Assembly (NCBI RefSeq): GCF_949987515.2
Contig: NW_027192651.1
Span: 1,488,001-1,552,000, forward strand
DNA: 64,000 nt
Direction: 5' to 3'
Source of the DNA: Delphinus delphis
Taxonomy: Eukaryota; Chordata; Mammalia; Artiodactyla; Delphinidae
In this document: positions 34,446 to 47,083 of the stretch, piece by piece
Layout: every line of letters begins with the position of its first letter
How positions within the stretch are numbered: the stretch's first letter is position 1
Notes under the pieces: generated by a model
The model's input: the letters and a program-made list of their open reading frames with translations, nothing else
Told to the model about the DNA's origin: nothing
Database searches by the model: none
Translations under genes and position numbers: made by a program

Positions 34446-36024
34446 TTGGCCAAAAAGGGCGTATGCGTTTTTTCCTGAATATATTCAGGAAAAAACGCAT
34501 ACGCCCTTTTTGGCCAACCAAGCAAGCTTGCAAAGGAAATATGCACTACAATGAAGTCTCACTTCCCCCCGGTCAAAAGGGCCATCTGAAAAAAGTGTAA
34601 AATCCAGAAAGGCAGGACAGGCCATGGAGAACTGGGAGCCTTGTTATGCTGATGGGCGGGATGTAAATTGCCAACAGACACTCGGGAGAAGTGTATGGTG
34701 TTTCCTGAAACATCTAAAAAACAAAGCAACAGAGCCTAGGGCACTTCCACTTATGGTCCTATAGTTTAGGAAAATTAAAATCAAAAAGACACAGCCACCC
34801 CAAAGTTTGGGACGCCTCCGTTTACACAAACCCCGTTTACCGTACAAATTCAATATCACAGAAAGTGAAAAATGGATAAAGAACTTGTGGTACTTACGTA
34901 CAATGCAGTATCACTCAGCAATGAAATCTATGTCATCAGGCCCGTAGCAGCATAATGAGTGGATTCAGGTACGATGATTCTAACTGAAATAAGTCACACA
35001 GAAAAAGAAACATCATAAGATATCAGTAATACACGGAATGTAAACTTGGCTACACAGGAACTGCATTCCAAAACAGAACAGGGTCTCAAATTAAAAAACC
35101 AACTTATGCTTGCTTAAGGGGAAAGGTGAGTTGGGGTGCTGCATAAAACCAGAGATTGAAATGAGCACAGATAAAGTTCCTTAAGCCAAATATGGAATAG
35201 ACAAGAGCTACTCCTTGCTCAACGAAATGGACTCAACACCGCATATTAAACGCCTAAGAATGTACCTGACTAGTAAGTATCTTAAAACCTATGGATTGCT
35301 ATGTCTCCGAAAGAGAATCAAGCATGTGTACAGGGGCATAAACGCAGCAGTGATAGGATTGGAGAGGTTCGGTGAGCAAATGAAGACCCTTTGAAGTCAT
35401 ATTGCATGGTACCCATTACACGGGTCTTAACTCTCCAGGTTTAAGGTATTCTTCCTTCAGCTAAAACCTGCATGTGGAACCCAGAGTATGATCAACCATG
35501 TGAACGGTAGATGTGTTCAAATATGTCTCAGTTTTCCTCCCCTGGTACTCGGGTGCAACATTCCAGACGCTTTACTAACACTCTCCCGACTTGGAGAGTC
35601 AGCGCCTTTAACCTCCTGTTTGGCCAAGTTTGCAATTTCTGCGGAAGATGAACAGGAATAGCGAGAACCAATGAGAGACTAGCTGGAGGTGTCTGGACGG
35701 GCAAATTTAACTCTCATTTCCCACCAGGAAGAGGAAATAACCAAAGGCTCAGCGTGCCGTGCCGGAACCAGATTAGGGCCTGAAGCCATCCTGCGGTGTT
35801 GCGGCCAGCTCACAAGAAAGCGAGTTGAAGAAAGGAGCTCAGGGGCACTGTAATTCACAAACCTGCAGAGTTATAAATGACAGCTATCGTCCAAAAATAT
35901 ACTGAAGTAAGCCTGCCAAGAGGACTTGAAAGCGGGGCAGAATTGCAGGAAACCGATTTCAGGAGGTAGACTGGAATTGCATTGAAAGCATAGGAAAAGA
36001 GGCAGAACGTCCACAATGATGCAC
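34446..36024 (+). repeat. Satellite unit R7 (B copy 3, end of dimer block)
   Basis: Perfect palindrome, B marker set intact plus a private ctatagtttagg. Past about 35400 it leaves the B type: gtgaacggtagatgtg and ctgtttggccaag are unlike R3 and R5, marking the border of the dimer block. Confidence 0.9.
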
Positions 36025-37604
36025 TTGGCCAAAAAGGGCGTATGCGTTTTTTCCTGAATATATTCAGGAAAAAACGCATACGTCCTTTTTGGCCAACCAA
36101 GCAAGCTTGCAAAGGAAATCTGCACTACAATGAAGTCTCACTTCCCCCCGGTCAAAAGGGTCATCTGAAAAAAGTGTAAAATCCAGAAAGGCAGGACAGG
36201 CCATGGAGAACTGGGAGCCTTGTTAATCTGATGGGCGGGATGTAAATTGCCAACAGACACTCGGGAGAAGTGTATGGTGTTTCCTGAAACATCTAAAAAA
36301 CAAAGCAACAGAACCTAGGGCACTTCCACTTATGGTCCTATAGCTTAGGGAAATTAAAATCAAAAAGACACAGCCACCCCAATGTTTGGAACGGCTCTGT
36401 TTACAAGAACCTCGTTTACAGTACAAGTTCAATATCGCAGAAAGTGAAAAATGGATAAAGAAGTTGTGGTATTTACTTACAAAGCAATATCACTCAGCAA
36501 TGAAATCTGTGTCATCAGGCCCTTAGCAGCAGAATGAGTGGATTCAGGTATGATGATTCTAACTGAAATAAGTCACACAGAAAAAGAAACATCATAAGAT
36601 ATCAGTAATACACGGAATGTAAACTTGGCTACACAGGAACTGAATTACAGAACAGAACAGGGTCTCAAATTTAGAAAACCAACTTATGCTTGCTTAAGGG
36701 GAAAGGTGAGTTGGAGTGCTGCATAAAACCAGAGATTGAAATGAGCACAGATAAAGTTCCTTAAGCCAAATATGGAATAGACAAGAGCTACTCCTTGCTC
36801 AACGAAATGGACTCAACACCGCATATTAAACGCCTAAGAATGTACCTGACTAGTAAGTATCTTAAAACCTATGGATTGCTATGTCTCCGAAAGAGAATCA
36901 AGCATGTGTACAGGGCCATAAACGCAGCAGTGATAGGATTGGAGAGGTTCGGTGAGCAAATGAAGACCCTTTGAAGTCATATTGCATGGTACCCATTACA
37001 CGGGTCTTAACTCTCCAGGTTTAAGGTATTCTTCCTTCAGCTAAAACCTGCATGTGGAACCCAGAGTATGATCAACCATGTGAACGGGAGACGTGTTCAA
37101 ATATGTCTCAGTTTTCCTCCCCTGGTACTCGGGTGCAACATTCCAGACGCTTTACTAACACTCTCCCGACTTGGAGAGTCAGCGCCTTTAACCTCCTGTT
37201 TGGCCCAGTTTGCAATTTCTGCGGAAGATGAACAGGAATAGCGAGAACCAATGAGAGACTAGCTGGAGGTGTCTGGACGGGCAAATTTAACTCTCATTTC
37301 CCACCAGGAAGAGGAAATAACCAAAGGCTCAGCATGCCGGGCCGGAACCAGATTAGGGCCTGAAGCCATCCTGCGGTGTTGCGGCCAGCTCACAAGAAAG
37401 CGAGTTGAAGAAAGGAGCTCAGGGGCACTGTAATTCACAAACCTGCAGAGTTATAAATGACAGCTATCGTCCAAAAATATACTGAAGTAAGCCTGCCAAG
37501 AGGACTTGAAAGCGGGGCAGAATTGCAGGAAACCGATTTCAGGAGGTAGACTGGATTTGCATTGAAAGCATAGGAAAAGAGGCAGGACGTCCACAATGAT
37601 GCAC
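36025..37604 (+). repeat. Satellite unit R8 (1580 bp)
   Basis: One palindrome mismatch (gcatacgtcc on the right arm). Private gggtcatctg and cttgttaatctg; gtttgg is preceded by caat as in unit 43924. Confidence 0.92.
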
Positions 37605-39184
37605 TTGGCCAAAAAGGGCGTATGCGTTTTTTCCTGAATATATTCAGGAAAAAACGCATACGCCCTTTTTGGCCAACCAAGCAAGCTTGCAAAGGAAATC
37701 TGCACTACAATGAAGTCTCACTTCCCCCCGGTCAAAAGGGCCATCTGAAAAAAGTGTAAAATCCAGAAAGGCAGGACAGGCCATGGAGAACTGGGAGCCT
37801 TGTTATGCTGAAGGGCGGGATGTAAATTGCCAACAGACACTCCGGAGAAGTGTATGGTGTTTCCTGAAACATCTAAAAAACAAAGCAACAGAGCCTAGGG
37901 CACTGCCAATTATGGTCCTATAGCTTAGGGAAATTAAAATCAAAAAGACACAGCCACCCCAAAGTTTGGGACGCCTCTGTTTACAAGAACCTCGTTTACA
38001 GTACAAGTTCAACATCGCAGAAAGTGAAAAATGGATAAAGAAGTTGTGGTATTTACTTACAAAGCAATATCACTCAGCAATGAAATCTGTGTCATCAGGC
38101 ACTTAGCAGCACAATGAGTGGATTCAGGTATGATGATTCTAACTGAAATAAGTCACACAGAAAAAGAAACATCATAAGATATCAGTAATACACGGAATGT
38201 AAACTTGGCTACACAGGAACTGAATTACAGAACAGAACAGGGTATCAAATTTAGAAAACCAACTTATGCTTGCTTAAGGGGAAAGGTGAGTTGGGGTGCT
38301 GCATAAAACCAGAGATTGAAATGAGCACAGATAAAGTTCCTTAAGCCAAATATGGAATAGACAAGAGCTACTCCTTGCTCAACGAAACGGACTCAACACC
38401 GCATATTAAACGCCTAAGAATGTACCTGACTAGTAAGTATCTTAAAACCTATGGATTGCTATGTCTCCGAAAGAGAATCAAGCATGTGTACAGGGGCATA
38501 AACGCAGCAGTGATAGGATTGGAGAGGCTCGGTGAGCAAATGAAGACCCATTGAAGTCATATTGCATGGTACCCATTCCACGGGTTTCTACTAACCAGTT
38601 TTAAGGTATTCTTCCTTCAGCTAAAACATGCATGTGGAACCCAGAGTATGATCAACCATGTGATCGGGAGACGTGTTCAAATATGTCTCAGTTTTCGTAC
38701 CCTGGTACTCGGGTGCAACATTCCAGACGCTTTACTAACACTCTCCCGACTTGGAGAGTCAGTCCCTTTAAACTCCTGTTTGGCCCAGTTTGCAATTTCT
38801 GCGGAAGATGAACAGGAATAGCGAGAACCAATGAGAGACTAGCTGGAGGTGTCTGGACGGGCAAATTTAACTCTCATTTCCCACCAGGAAGAGGAATTAA
38901 CCAAAGGCTCAGCATGCCGTGCCGGAACCAGATTAGGGCCTGAAGCCATCCTGCGGTGTTGCGGCCAGGTCACAAGAAAGCGAGTTGAAGAAAGGAGCTC
39001 AGGGGCACTGTAATTCACAAACCTGCAGAGTTATAAATGACAGCTATCGTCCAAAAATAGACTGAAGTAAGGCTGCCAAGAGGACTTGAAAGCGAGGCAG
39101 CATTGCAGGAAACCGATTTCAGAAGGTAGACTGGAATTGCATTGAAAGCATAGGAAAAGAGGCAGAACGTCCATAATGATGCAC
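37605..39184 (+). repeat. Satellite unit R9 (1580 bp)
   Basis: Perfect palindrome. Shares gggacgcctctg with ctccggagaag with units 10206 and 11785 of the left array, so this sub-family predates separation of the arrays or was exchanged between them. Private ctgaagggcgg and caggcacttag. Confidence 0.92.
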
Positions 39185-40764
39185 TTGGCCAAAAAGGGCG
39201 TATGCTTTTTTTCCTGAATATATTCAGGAAAAAACGCGTACGCCCTTTTTGGCCAACCAAGCAAGCTTGCAAAGGAAATCTGCTCTACAATGAAGTCTCA
39301 CTTCCCCCGGGTTAAAAGGGCCATCTGAAAAAAGTGTAAAATCCAGAAAGGCAGGACAGGCCATGGAGAACTGGGAGCCTTGTTATGCTGATGGGCGGGA
39401 TGTAAATTGCCAACAACCACTCGGGAGAAGTGTATGGTGTTTCCTGAAACATCTAAAAAACAAAGCAACAGAGCCTAGGGCACTTCCACTTATGGTCCTA
39501 TAGCTTAGGGAATTTAAAATCAAAAAGACACAGCCACCCCAAAGTTTGGAACGGCTCTGTTTACAAGAACCTCGTTTACAGTACAATTTCAACATCGCAG
39601 AAAGTGAAAAATGGATAAAGAAGTTGTGGTATTCACTTACAAAGCAATATCACTCAGCAATGAAATCTATGTCATCAGGCCCTTAGCAGCACAATGAGTG
39701 GATTCAGGTATGATGATTCTAACTGAAATAAGTCACACAGAAAAAGAAACATCATAAGATATCAGTAATACACGGAATGTAAACTTGGCTACACAGGAAC
39801 TGAATTACAGAACAGAACAGGGTCTCAAATTTAGAAAACCAACTTATGCTTGCTTAAGGGTAAAGGTGAGTTGGGGTGCTGCATAAAACCAGAGATTGAA
39901 ATGAGCACAGATAAAGTTCCTTAAGCCAAATATGGAATAGACAAGAGCTACTCCTTGCTCAACGAAACGGACTCAACACCGCATATTAAACGCCTAAGAA
40001 TGTACCTGACTAGTAAGTATCTTAAAACCTATGGATTGCTATGTCTCCGAAAGAGAATCAAGCATGTGTACAGGGGCATAAACGCAGCAGTGATAGGTTT
40101 GGAGAGGTTCGGTGAGCAAATGAAGACCCATTGAAGTCATATTGCATGGTACCCATTCCACGGGTTTCAACTACCCAGGTTTAAGGTATTCTTCCTTCAG
40201 CTAAAACATGCATGTGGAACCCAGAGTATGATCAACCAGGTGATCGGGAGACGTGTTCAAATATGTCTCAGTTTTCGTACCCTGGTACTCGGGTGCAACA
40301 TTCCAGACGCTTTACTAACACTCTCCCGACTTGGAGAGTCAGTCCCTTTAACCTCCTGTTTGGCCCAGTTTGCAATTTCTGCGGAAGATGAACAGGAATA
40401 GCGAGAACCAATGAGAGACTAGCTGGAGGTGTCTGGACGGGCAAATTTAACTCTCATTTCCCACCAGGAAGAGGAATTAACCAAAGGCTCAGCGTGCCGT
40501 GCCAGAACCAGATTGGGGCCTGAAGCCATCCTGCGGTGTTGCGGCCAGCTCAAAAGAAAGCGAGTTGAAGAAAGGAGCTCAGGGGCACTGTAATTCACAA
40601 ACCTGCAGAGTTATAAATGACAGCTATCGTCCAAAAATAGACTGAAGTAAGGCTGCCAAGAGGACTTGAAAGCGGGGCAGCATTGCAGGAAACCGATTTC
40701 AGGAGGTAGACTGGAATTGCATTGAAAGCATAGGAAAAGAGGCAGAACGTCCACAATGATGCAC
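39185..40764 (+). repeat. Satellite unit R10 (1580 bp)
   Basis: Palindrome with two unmatched changes (tatgctttttttcc left, aacgcgtacg right). Private tctgctctacaatg and gggaatttaaaatc; cattgcaggaaacc is shared with the following unit. Confidence 0.92.
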
Positions 40765-42343
40765 TTGGCCAAAAAGGGCGTATGCGTTTTTTCCTGAATA
40801 TATTCAGGAAAAAACGCATACGCCCTTTTTGGCCAACCAAGCAAGCTTGCAAAGGAAATCTGCACTACAATGAAGTCTCACTTCCCCCCGGTCAAAAGGG
40901 CCATCTGAAAAAAGTGTAAAATCCAGAAAGGCAGGACAGGCCATGGAGAACTGGGAGCCTTCTTATGCTGATGGGCGGGATGTAAATTGCCAACAACCAC
41001 TCGGGAGAAGTGTATGGTGTTTCCTGAAACATCTAAAAAACAAAGCAACAGAACCTAGGGCACTTCCACTTATGGTCCTATAGCTTAGGGAAATTAAAAT
41101 CAAAAAGACACAGCCACCCCAAAGTTTGGAACGGCTCTGTTTACAAGAACCTCGTTTACAGTACAAGTTCAACATCGCAGAAAGTGAAAAATGGATAAAG
41201 AAGTTGTGGTATTTACTTACAAAGCAATATCACCAAGCAATGAAATCTGTGTCATCAGGCCCTTAGCAGCACAATGAGTGGATTCAGGTATGATGATTCT
41301 AACTGAAATAAGTCACACAGAAAAAGAAACATCATAAGATATCAGTAATACACGGAATGTAAACTTGGCTATACAGGAACTGAATTACAGAACAGAACAG
41401 GGTCTCAAATTTAGAAAACCAACTTATGCTTGCTTAAGGGTAAAGGTGAGTTGGGGTGCTGCATAAAACCAGAGATTGAAATGAGCACAGATAAAGTTCC
41501 TTAAGTCAAATATGGAATAGACAAGAGCTACTCCTTGCTCAACGAAATGGACTCAACACCGCATATTAAACGCCTAAGAATGTACCTGACTAGTAAGTAT
41601 CGTAAAACCTATGGATTGCTATGTCTCCAAAAGAGAATCAAGCATGTGTACAGGGGCATAAACGCAGCAGTGATAGGATTGGAGAGGTTCGGTGAGCAAA
41701 TGGAGACCCTTTGAAGTCATATTGCATGGTACCCATTACACGGGTCTCAACTTTCCAGGTTTAAGGTATTCTTCCTTCAGCTAAAACATTCATGTGGAAC
41801 CCAAGTATGATCAACCATGTGATCGGGAGACGTGTTCAAATATGTCTCAGTTTTCCTCCCCTGGTACTCGGGTGCAACATTCCAGACGCTTTACTAACAC
41901 TCTCCCCACTTGGAGAGTCAGTCCCTTTAACCTCCTGTTTGGCCCAGTTTGCAATTTCTGCGGAAGATGAACAGGAATAGCGAGAACCAATGAGAGACTA
42001 GCTGGAGGTGTCTGGACGGGCAAATTTAACTCTCATTTCCCACCAGGAAGAGGAATTAACCAAAGGCTCAGCGTGCCGTGCCGGAACCAGATTAGGGCCT
42101 GAAGACATCCTGCGGTGTTGCGGCCAGGTCACAAGAAAGCGAGTTGAAGAAAGGAGCTCAGGGGCACTGTAATTCACAAACCTGCAGAGTTATAAATGAC
42201 AGCTATCGTCCAAAAATAGACTGAAGTAAGGCTGCCAAGAGGACTTGAAAGCGGGGCAGAATTGCAGGAAACCAATTTCAGGAGGTAGACTGGAATTGCA
42301 TTGAAAGCATAGGAAAAGAGGCAGAACGTCCACAATGATGCAC
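40765..42343 (+). repeat. Satellite unit R11 (1579 bp)
   Basis: Perfect palindrome. Private ttcttatgctg (also in D3), tatcaccaagcaatg and gtatcgtaaaacc. The left region carries cccaagtatgatc, a 1-bp shortening also present near 1770 and 11240. Confidence 0.92.
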
Positions 42344-43923
42344 TTGGCCAAAAAGGGCGTATGCGTTTTTTCCTGAATATATTCAGGAAAAAACGCATAC
42401 GCCCTTTTTGGCCAACCAAGCAAGCTTGCAAAGGAAATCTGCACTACAATGAAGTCTCACTTCCCCCCGGTCAAAAGGGCCATCTGAAAAAAGTGTAAAA
42501 TCCAGAAAGGCAGGACAGGCCATGGAGAACTGGGAGCCTTGTTATGCTGATGGGCGGGATGTAAATTGCCAACAACCACTCGGGAGAAGTGTATGGTGTT
42601 TCCTGAAACATCTAAAAAACAAAGCAACAGAACCTAGGGCACTTCCACTTATGGTCCTATAGCTTAGGGAAATTAAAATCAAAAAGACACAGCCACCCCA
42701 AAGTTTGGAACGGCTCTGTTTACAAGAACCTCGTTTACAGTACAAGTTCAACATCGCAGAAAGTGAAAAATGGATAAAGAACTTGTGGTATTTACTTACA
42801 AAGCAATATCACTCAGCAATGAAATCTGTGTCATCAGGCCCTTAGCAGCACAATGAGTGGATTCAGGTATGATGATTCTAACTGAAATAAGTCACACAGA
42901 AAAAGAAACATCATAAGATATCAGTAATACACGGAATGGAAACTTGGCTACACAGGAACTGAATTACAGAACAGAACAGGGTCTCAAATTTAGAAAACCA
43001 ACTTATGCTTGCTTAAGGGTAAAGGTGAGTTGGGGTGCTGCATAAAACCAGAGATTGAAATGAGCACAGATAAAGTTCCTTAAGCCAAATATGGAATAGA
43101 CAAGAGCTACTCCTTGCTCAACGAAATGGACTCAACACCGCATATTAAACGCCTAAGAATGTACCTGACTAGTAAGTATCTTAAAACCTATGGATTGCTA
43201 TGTCTCCGAAAGAGAATCAAGCATGTGTACAGGGCCATAAACGCAGCAGTGATAGGATTGGAGAGGTTCGGTGAGCAAATGAAGACCCTTTGAAGTCATA
43301 TTGCATGGTACCCATTCCACGGGTTTCAACTACCCAGGTTTTAGGTATTCTTCCTTCAGCTAAAACCTGCATGTGGAACCCAGAGTATGATCAACCATGT
43401 GATCGGGAGATGTGTTCAAATATGTCTCAGTTTTCGTACCCTGGTACTCGGGTGCAACATTCCAGACACTTTACTAACACTCTCCCGACTTGGAGAGTCA
43501 GTCCCTTTAACCTCCTGTTTGGCCCAGTTTGCAATTTCTGCGGAAGATGAACAGGAATAGCGAGAACCAATGATAGACTAGCTGGAGGTGTCTGGACGGG
43601 CAAATTTAACTCTCATTTCCCACCAGGAAGAGGAATTAACCAAAGGCTCAGCGTGCCGTGCCGGAACCAGATTAGGTCCTGAAGCCGTCCTGCGGTGTTG
43701 CGGCCAGGTCACAAGAAAGCGAGTTGAAGAAAGGAGCTCAGGGGCACTGTAATTCACAAACCTGCAGAGTTATAAATGACAGCTATCGTCCAAAAATAGA
43801 CTGAAGTAAGGCTGCCAAGAGGACTTGAAAGCGGGGCAGAATTGCAGGAAACCGATTTCAGGAGGTAGACTGGAATTGCATTGAAAGCATAGGAAAAGAG
43901 GCAGAACGTCCACAATGATGCAC
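42344..43923 (+). repeat. Satellite unit R12 (1580 bp)
   Basis: Perfect palindrome. Carries ggaatggaaacttgg and, in its left region, gttttaggtattc with gggagatgtgttc. Confidence 0.92.
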
Positions 43924-45503
43924 TTGGCCAAAAAGTGCGTATGCGTTTTTTCCTGAATATATTCAGGAAAAAACGCATACGCCCTTTTTGGCCAACCCAG
44001 CAAGCTTGCAAAGGAAATCTGCACTACAATGAAGTCTCACTTCCCCCAGGTCAAAAGGGCCATCTGAAAAAAGTGTAAAATCCAGAAAGGCAGGACAGGC
44101 CATGGAGAACTGGGAGCCTTGTTATGCTGATGGGCGGGATGTAAATTGCCAACAACCACTCGGGAGAAGTGTATGGTGTTTCCTGAAACATCTAAAAAAC
44201 AAAGCAACAGAACCTAGGGCACTTCCACTTATGGTCTTATAGCTTAGGGAAATTAAAATCAAAAAGACACAGCCACCCCAATGTTTGGAACGGCTCTGTT
44301 TACAAGAACCTCGTTTACAGTACAAGTTCAACATCGCAGAAAGTGAAAAATGGATAAAGAACTTGTGGTATTTACTTACAAAGCAATATCACTCAGCAAT
44401 GAAATCTGTGTCATCAGGCCCTTAGCATCACAATGAGTGGATTCAGGTATGATGATTCTAACTGAAATAAGTCACACAGAAAAAGAAACATCATAAGATA
44501 TCAGTAATACACGGAATGTAAACTTGGCTACACAGGAACTGAATTACAGAACAGAACAGGGTCTCAAATTTAGAAAACCAACTTATGCTTGCTTAAGGGT
44601 AAAGGTGAGTTGGGGTGCTGCATAAAACCAGAGATTGAAATGAGCACAGATAAAGTTCCTTAAGCCAAATATGGAATAGACAAGAGCTACTCCTTGCTCA
44701 ATGAAATGGACTTAACACCCCATATTAAACGCCTAAGAATGTACCTGACTAGTAAGTATCTTAAAACCTATGGATTGCTATGTCTCCGAAAGAGAATCAA
44801 GCATGTGTACAGGGGCATAAACGCAGCAGTGATAGGATTGGAGAGGTTCGGTGAGCAAATGAAGACCCTTTGAAGTCATATTGCATGGTACCCATTCCAC
44901 GGGTTTCAACTACCCAGGTTTAAGGTATTCTTCCTTCAGCTAAAACATGCATGTGGAACCTAGAGTATGATCAACCATGTGAACGGGAGACGTGTTCAAA
45001 TATGTCTCAGTTTTCCTACCCTGGTACTCGGGTGCAACATTCCAGACACTTTACTAACACTCTCCCGACTTGGAGAGTCAGTCCCTTTAACCTCCTGTTT
45101 GGCCCAGTTTGCAATTTCTGCGGAAGATGAACAGGATTAGCGAGAACCAATGAGAGGCTAGCTGGAGGTGTCTGGACGGGCAAATTTAACTCTCATTTTC
45201 CACCAGGAAGAGGAATTAACCAAAGGCTCAGCATGCCCTGCCGGAACCAGATTAGGGCCTGAAGCCATCCTGCGGTGTTGCGGCCAGGTCACAAGAAAAC
45301 AAGTTGAAGAAAGGAGCTCAGGGGCACTGTAATTCACAAACCTGCAGAGTTATAAATGACAGCTATCGTCCAAAAATAGACTGAAGTAAGGCTGCCAAGA
45401 GGACTTGAAAGCGGGGCAGAATTGCAGGAACCCGATTTCAGGAGGTAGACTGGAATTGCATTGAAAGCATAGAAAAAGAGGCAGAACGTCCACAATGATG
45501 CAC
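43924..45503 (+). repeat. Satellite unit R13 (1580 bp)
   Basis: One palindrome mismatch (aaaagtgcgtatg in the left arm). Linker reads ggccaacccagc, a variant reused in units 47084, 50240 and 53397. Confidence 0.92.
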
Positions 45504-47083
45504 TTGGCCAAAAAGGGCGTATGCGTTTTTTCCTGAATATATTCAGGAAAAAACGCATACGCCCTTTTTGGCCAACCAAGCAAGCTTGCAAAGGAAATCT
45601 GCACTACAATGAAGTCTCACTTCCCCCGGGTCAAAAGGGCCATCTGAAAAAAGTGTAAAATCCAGAAAGGCAGGACAGGCCATGGAGAACTGGGAGCCTT
45701 GTTATGCTGATGGGCGGGATGTAAATTGCCAACAACCACTCGGGAGAAGTGTATGGTGTTTCCTGAAACATCTAAAAAACAAAGCAACAGAACCTAGGGC
45801 ACTTCCTCTTATGGTCCTATAGCTTAGGGAAATTAAAATCAAAAAGACACAGCCACCCCAAAGTTTGGAACGGCTCTGTTTACAAGAACCTCGTTTACAG
45901 TACAAGTTCAACATCGCAGAAAGTGAAAAATGGATAAAGAAGTTGTGGTATTTACTTACAAAGCAATATCACTCAGCAATGAAATCTGTGTCATCAGGCC
46001 CTTAGCAGCACAATGAGTGGATTCAGGTATGATGATTCTAACTGAAATAAGTCACACAGAAAAAGAAACATCATAAGATATCAGTAATACACGGAATGTA
46101 AACTTGGCTACACAGGAACTGAATTACAGAACAGAACAGGGTCTCAAATTTAGAAAACCAACTTATGCTTGCTTAAGGGGAAAGGTGAGTTGGGGTGCTG
46201 CATAAAACAAGAGATTGAAATGAGCACAGGTAAAGTTCCTTAAGTCAAATATGGAATAGACAAGAGCTACTCCTTGCTCAACGAAATGGACTCAACACCG
46301 CATATTAAACGCCTAAGAATGTACCTGACTAGTAAGTATCTTAAAACCTATGGATTGCTATGTCTCCGAAAGAGAATCAAGCATGTGTACAGGGGCATAA
46401 ACGCAGCAGTGATAGGATTGGAGAGGTTCGGTGAGCAAATGAAGACCCTTTGAAGTCATATTGCATGGTACCCATTACACGGGTCTTAACTCTCCAGGTT
46501 TAAGGTATTCTTCCTTCAGCTAAAACATGCATGTGGAACCTAGAGTATGATCAACCATGTGATCGGGAGACGTGTTCAAATATGTCTCAGTTTTCGTACC
46601 CTGGTACTCGGGTGCAACATTCCAGACGCTTTACTAACCCTCTCCCGACTTGGAGAGTCAGCGCCTTTAACCTCCTGTTTGGCCCAGTTTGCAATTTCTG
46701 CGGAAGATGAACAGGAATAGCGAGAACCAATGAGAGACTAGCTGGAGGTGTCTGGACGGGCAAATTTAACTCTCATTTCCCACCAGGAAGAGGAAATAAC
46801 CAAAGGCTGAGCGTGCCGCGCCGGAACCAGATTAGGGCCTGAAGCCATCCTGCGGTGTTGCGGCCAGCTCAAAAGAAAGCGAGTTGAAGAAAGGAGCTCA
46901 GGGGCACTGTAATGCACAAAGCTGCAGAGTTATAAATGACAGCTATCGTCCAAAAATATACTGAAGTAAGGCTGCCAAGAGGACTTGAAAGCGGGGCAGA
47001 ATTGCAGGAAACCGATTTCAGGAGGTAGACTGGAATTGCATTGAAAACATAGGAAAAGAGGCAGAACGTCCACAATGATGCAC
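45504..47083 (+). repeat. Satellite unit R14 (1580 bp)
   Basis: Perfect palindrome. Private cacttcctcttatgg and aaacaagagattg. Its left region (ctttactaaccctctccc) is shared with the equivalent region at about 49790 and begins the next dimer block. Confidence 0.92.

Larger units (their letters stand above)
26548..36024 (+). repeat. Higher-order repeat: AB dimer, 3,159 bp x 3
   Basis: Two sub-families alternate strictly: A at 26548, 29707, 32866 and B at 28128, 31287, 34446. Each AB pair is exactly 3,159 bp in palindrome register. A markers: aaaaatggagaaagaag, gtcatcacgccc, gaaataggcacag, ggttcggcgagc. B markers: tacacaaaccccg, gtacaaattcaat, ctcaaattaaaaaacc and (just before its palindrome) cgtcaacaatg. 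The three dimers differ from each other only at rare sites, far less than A differs from B, so the dimer was the recent unit of amplification. Homology ends near 35400. Confidence 0.93.

Noticed and set aside
26548..36024. Assembly duplication as the explanation for the AB dimers
   Set aside because: Copies carry scattered private differences (for example ctatagtttagg in 34446-36024, gcatatgccc at 29707-29778 and the patch near 29095), so they are not identical pastes. Copy number could still be wrong and needs read support.
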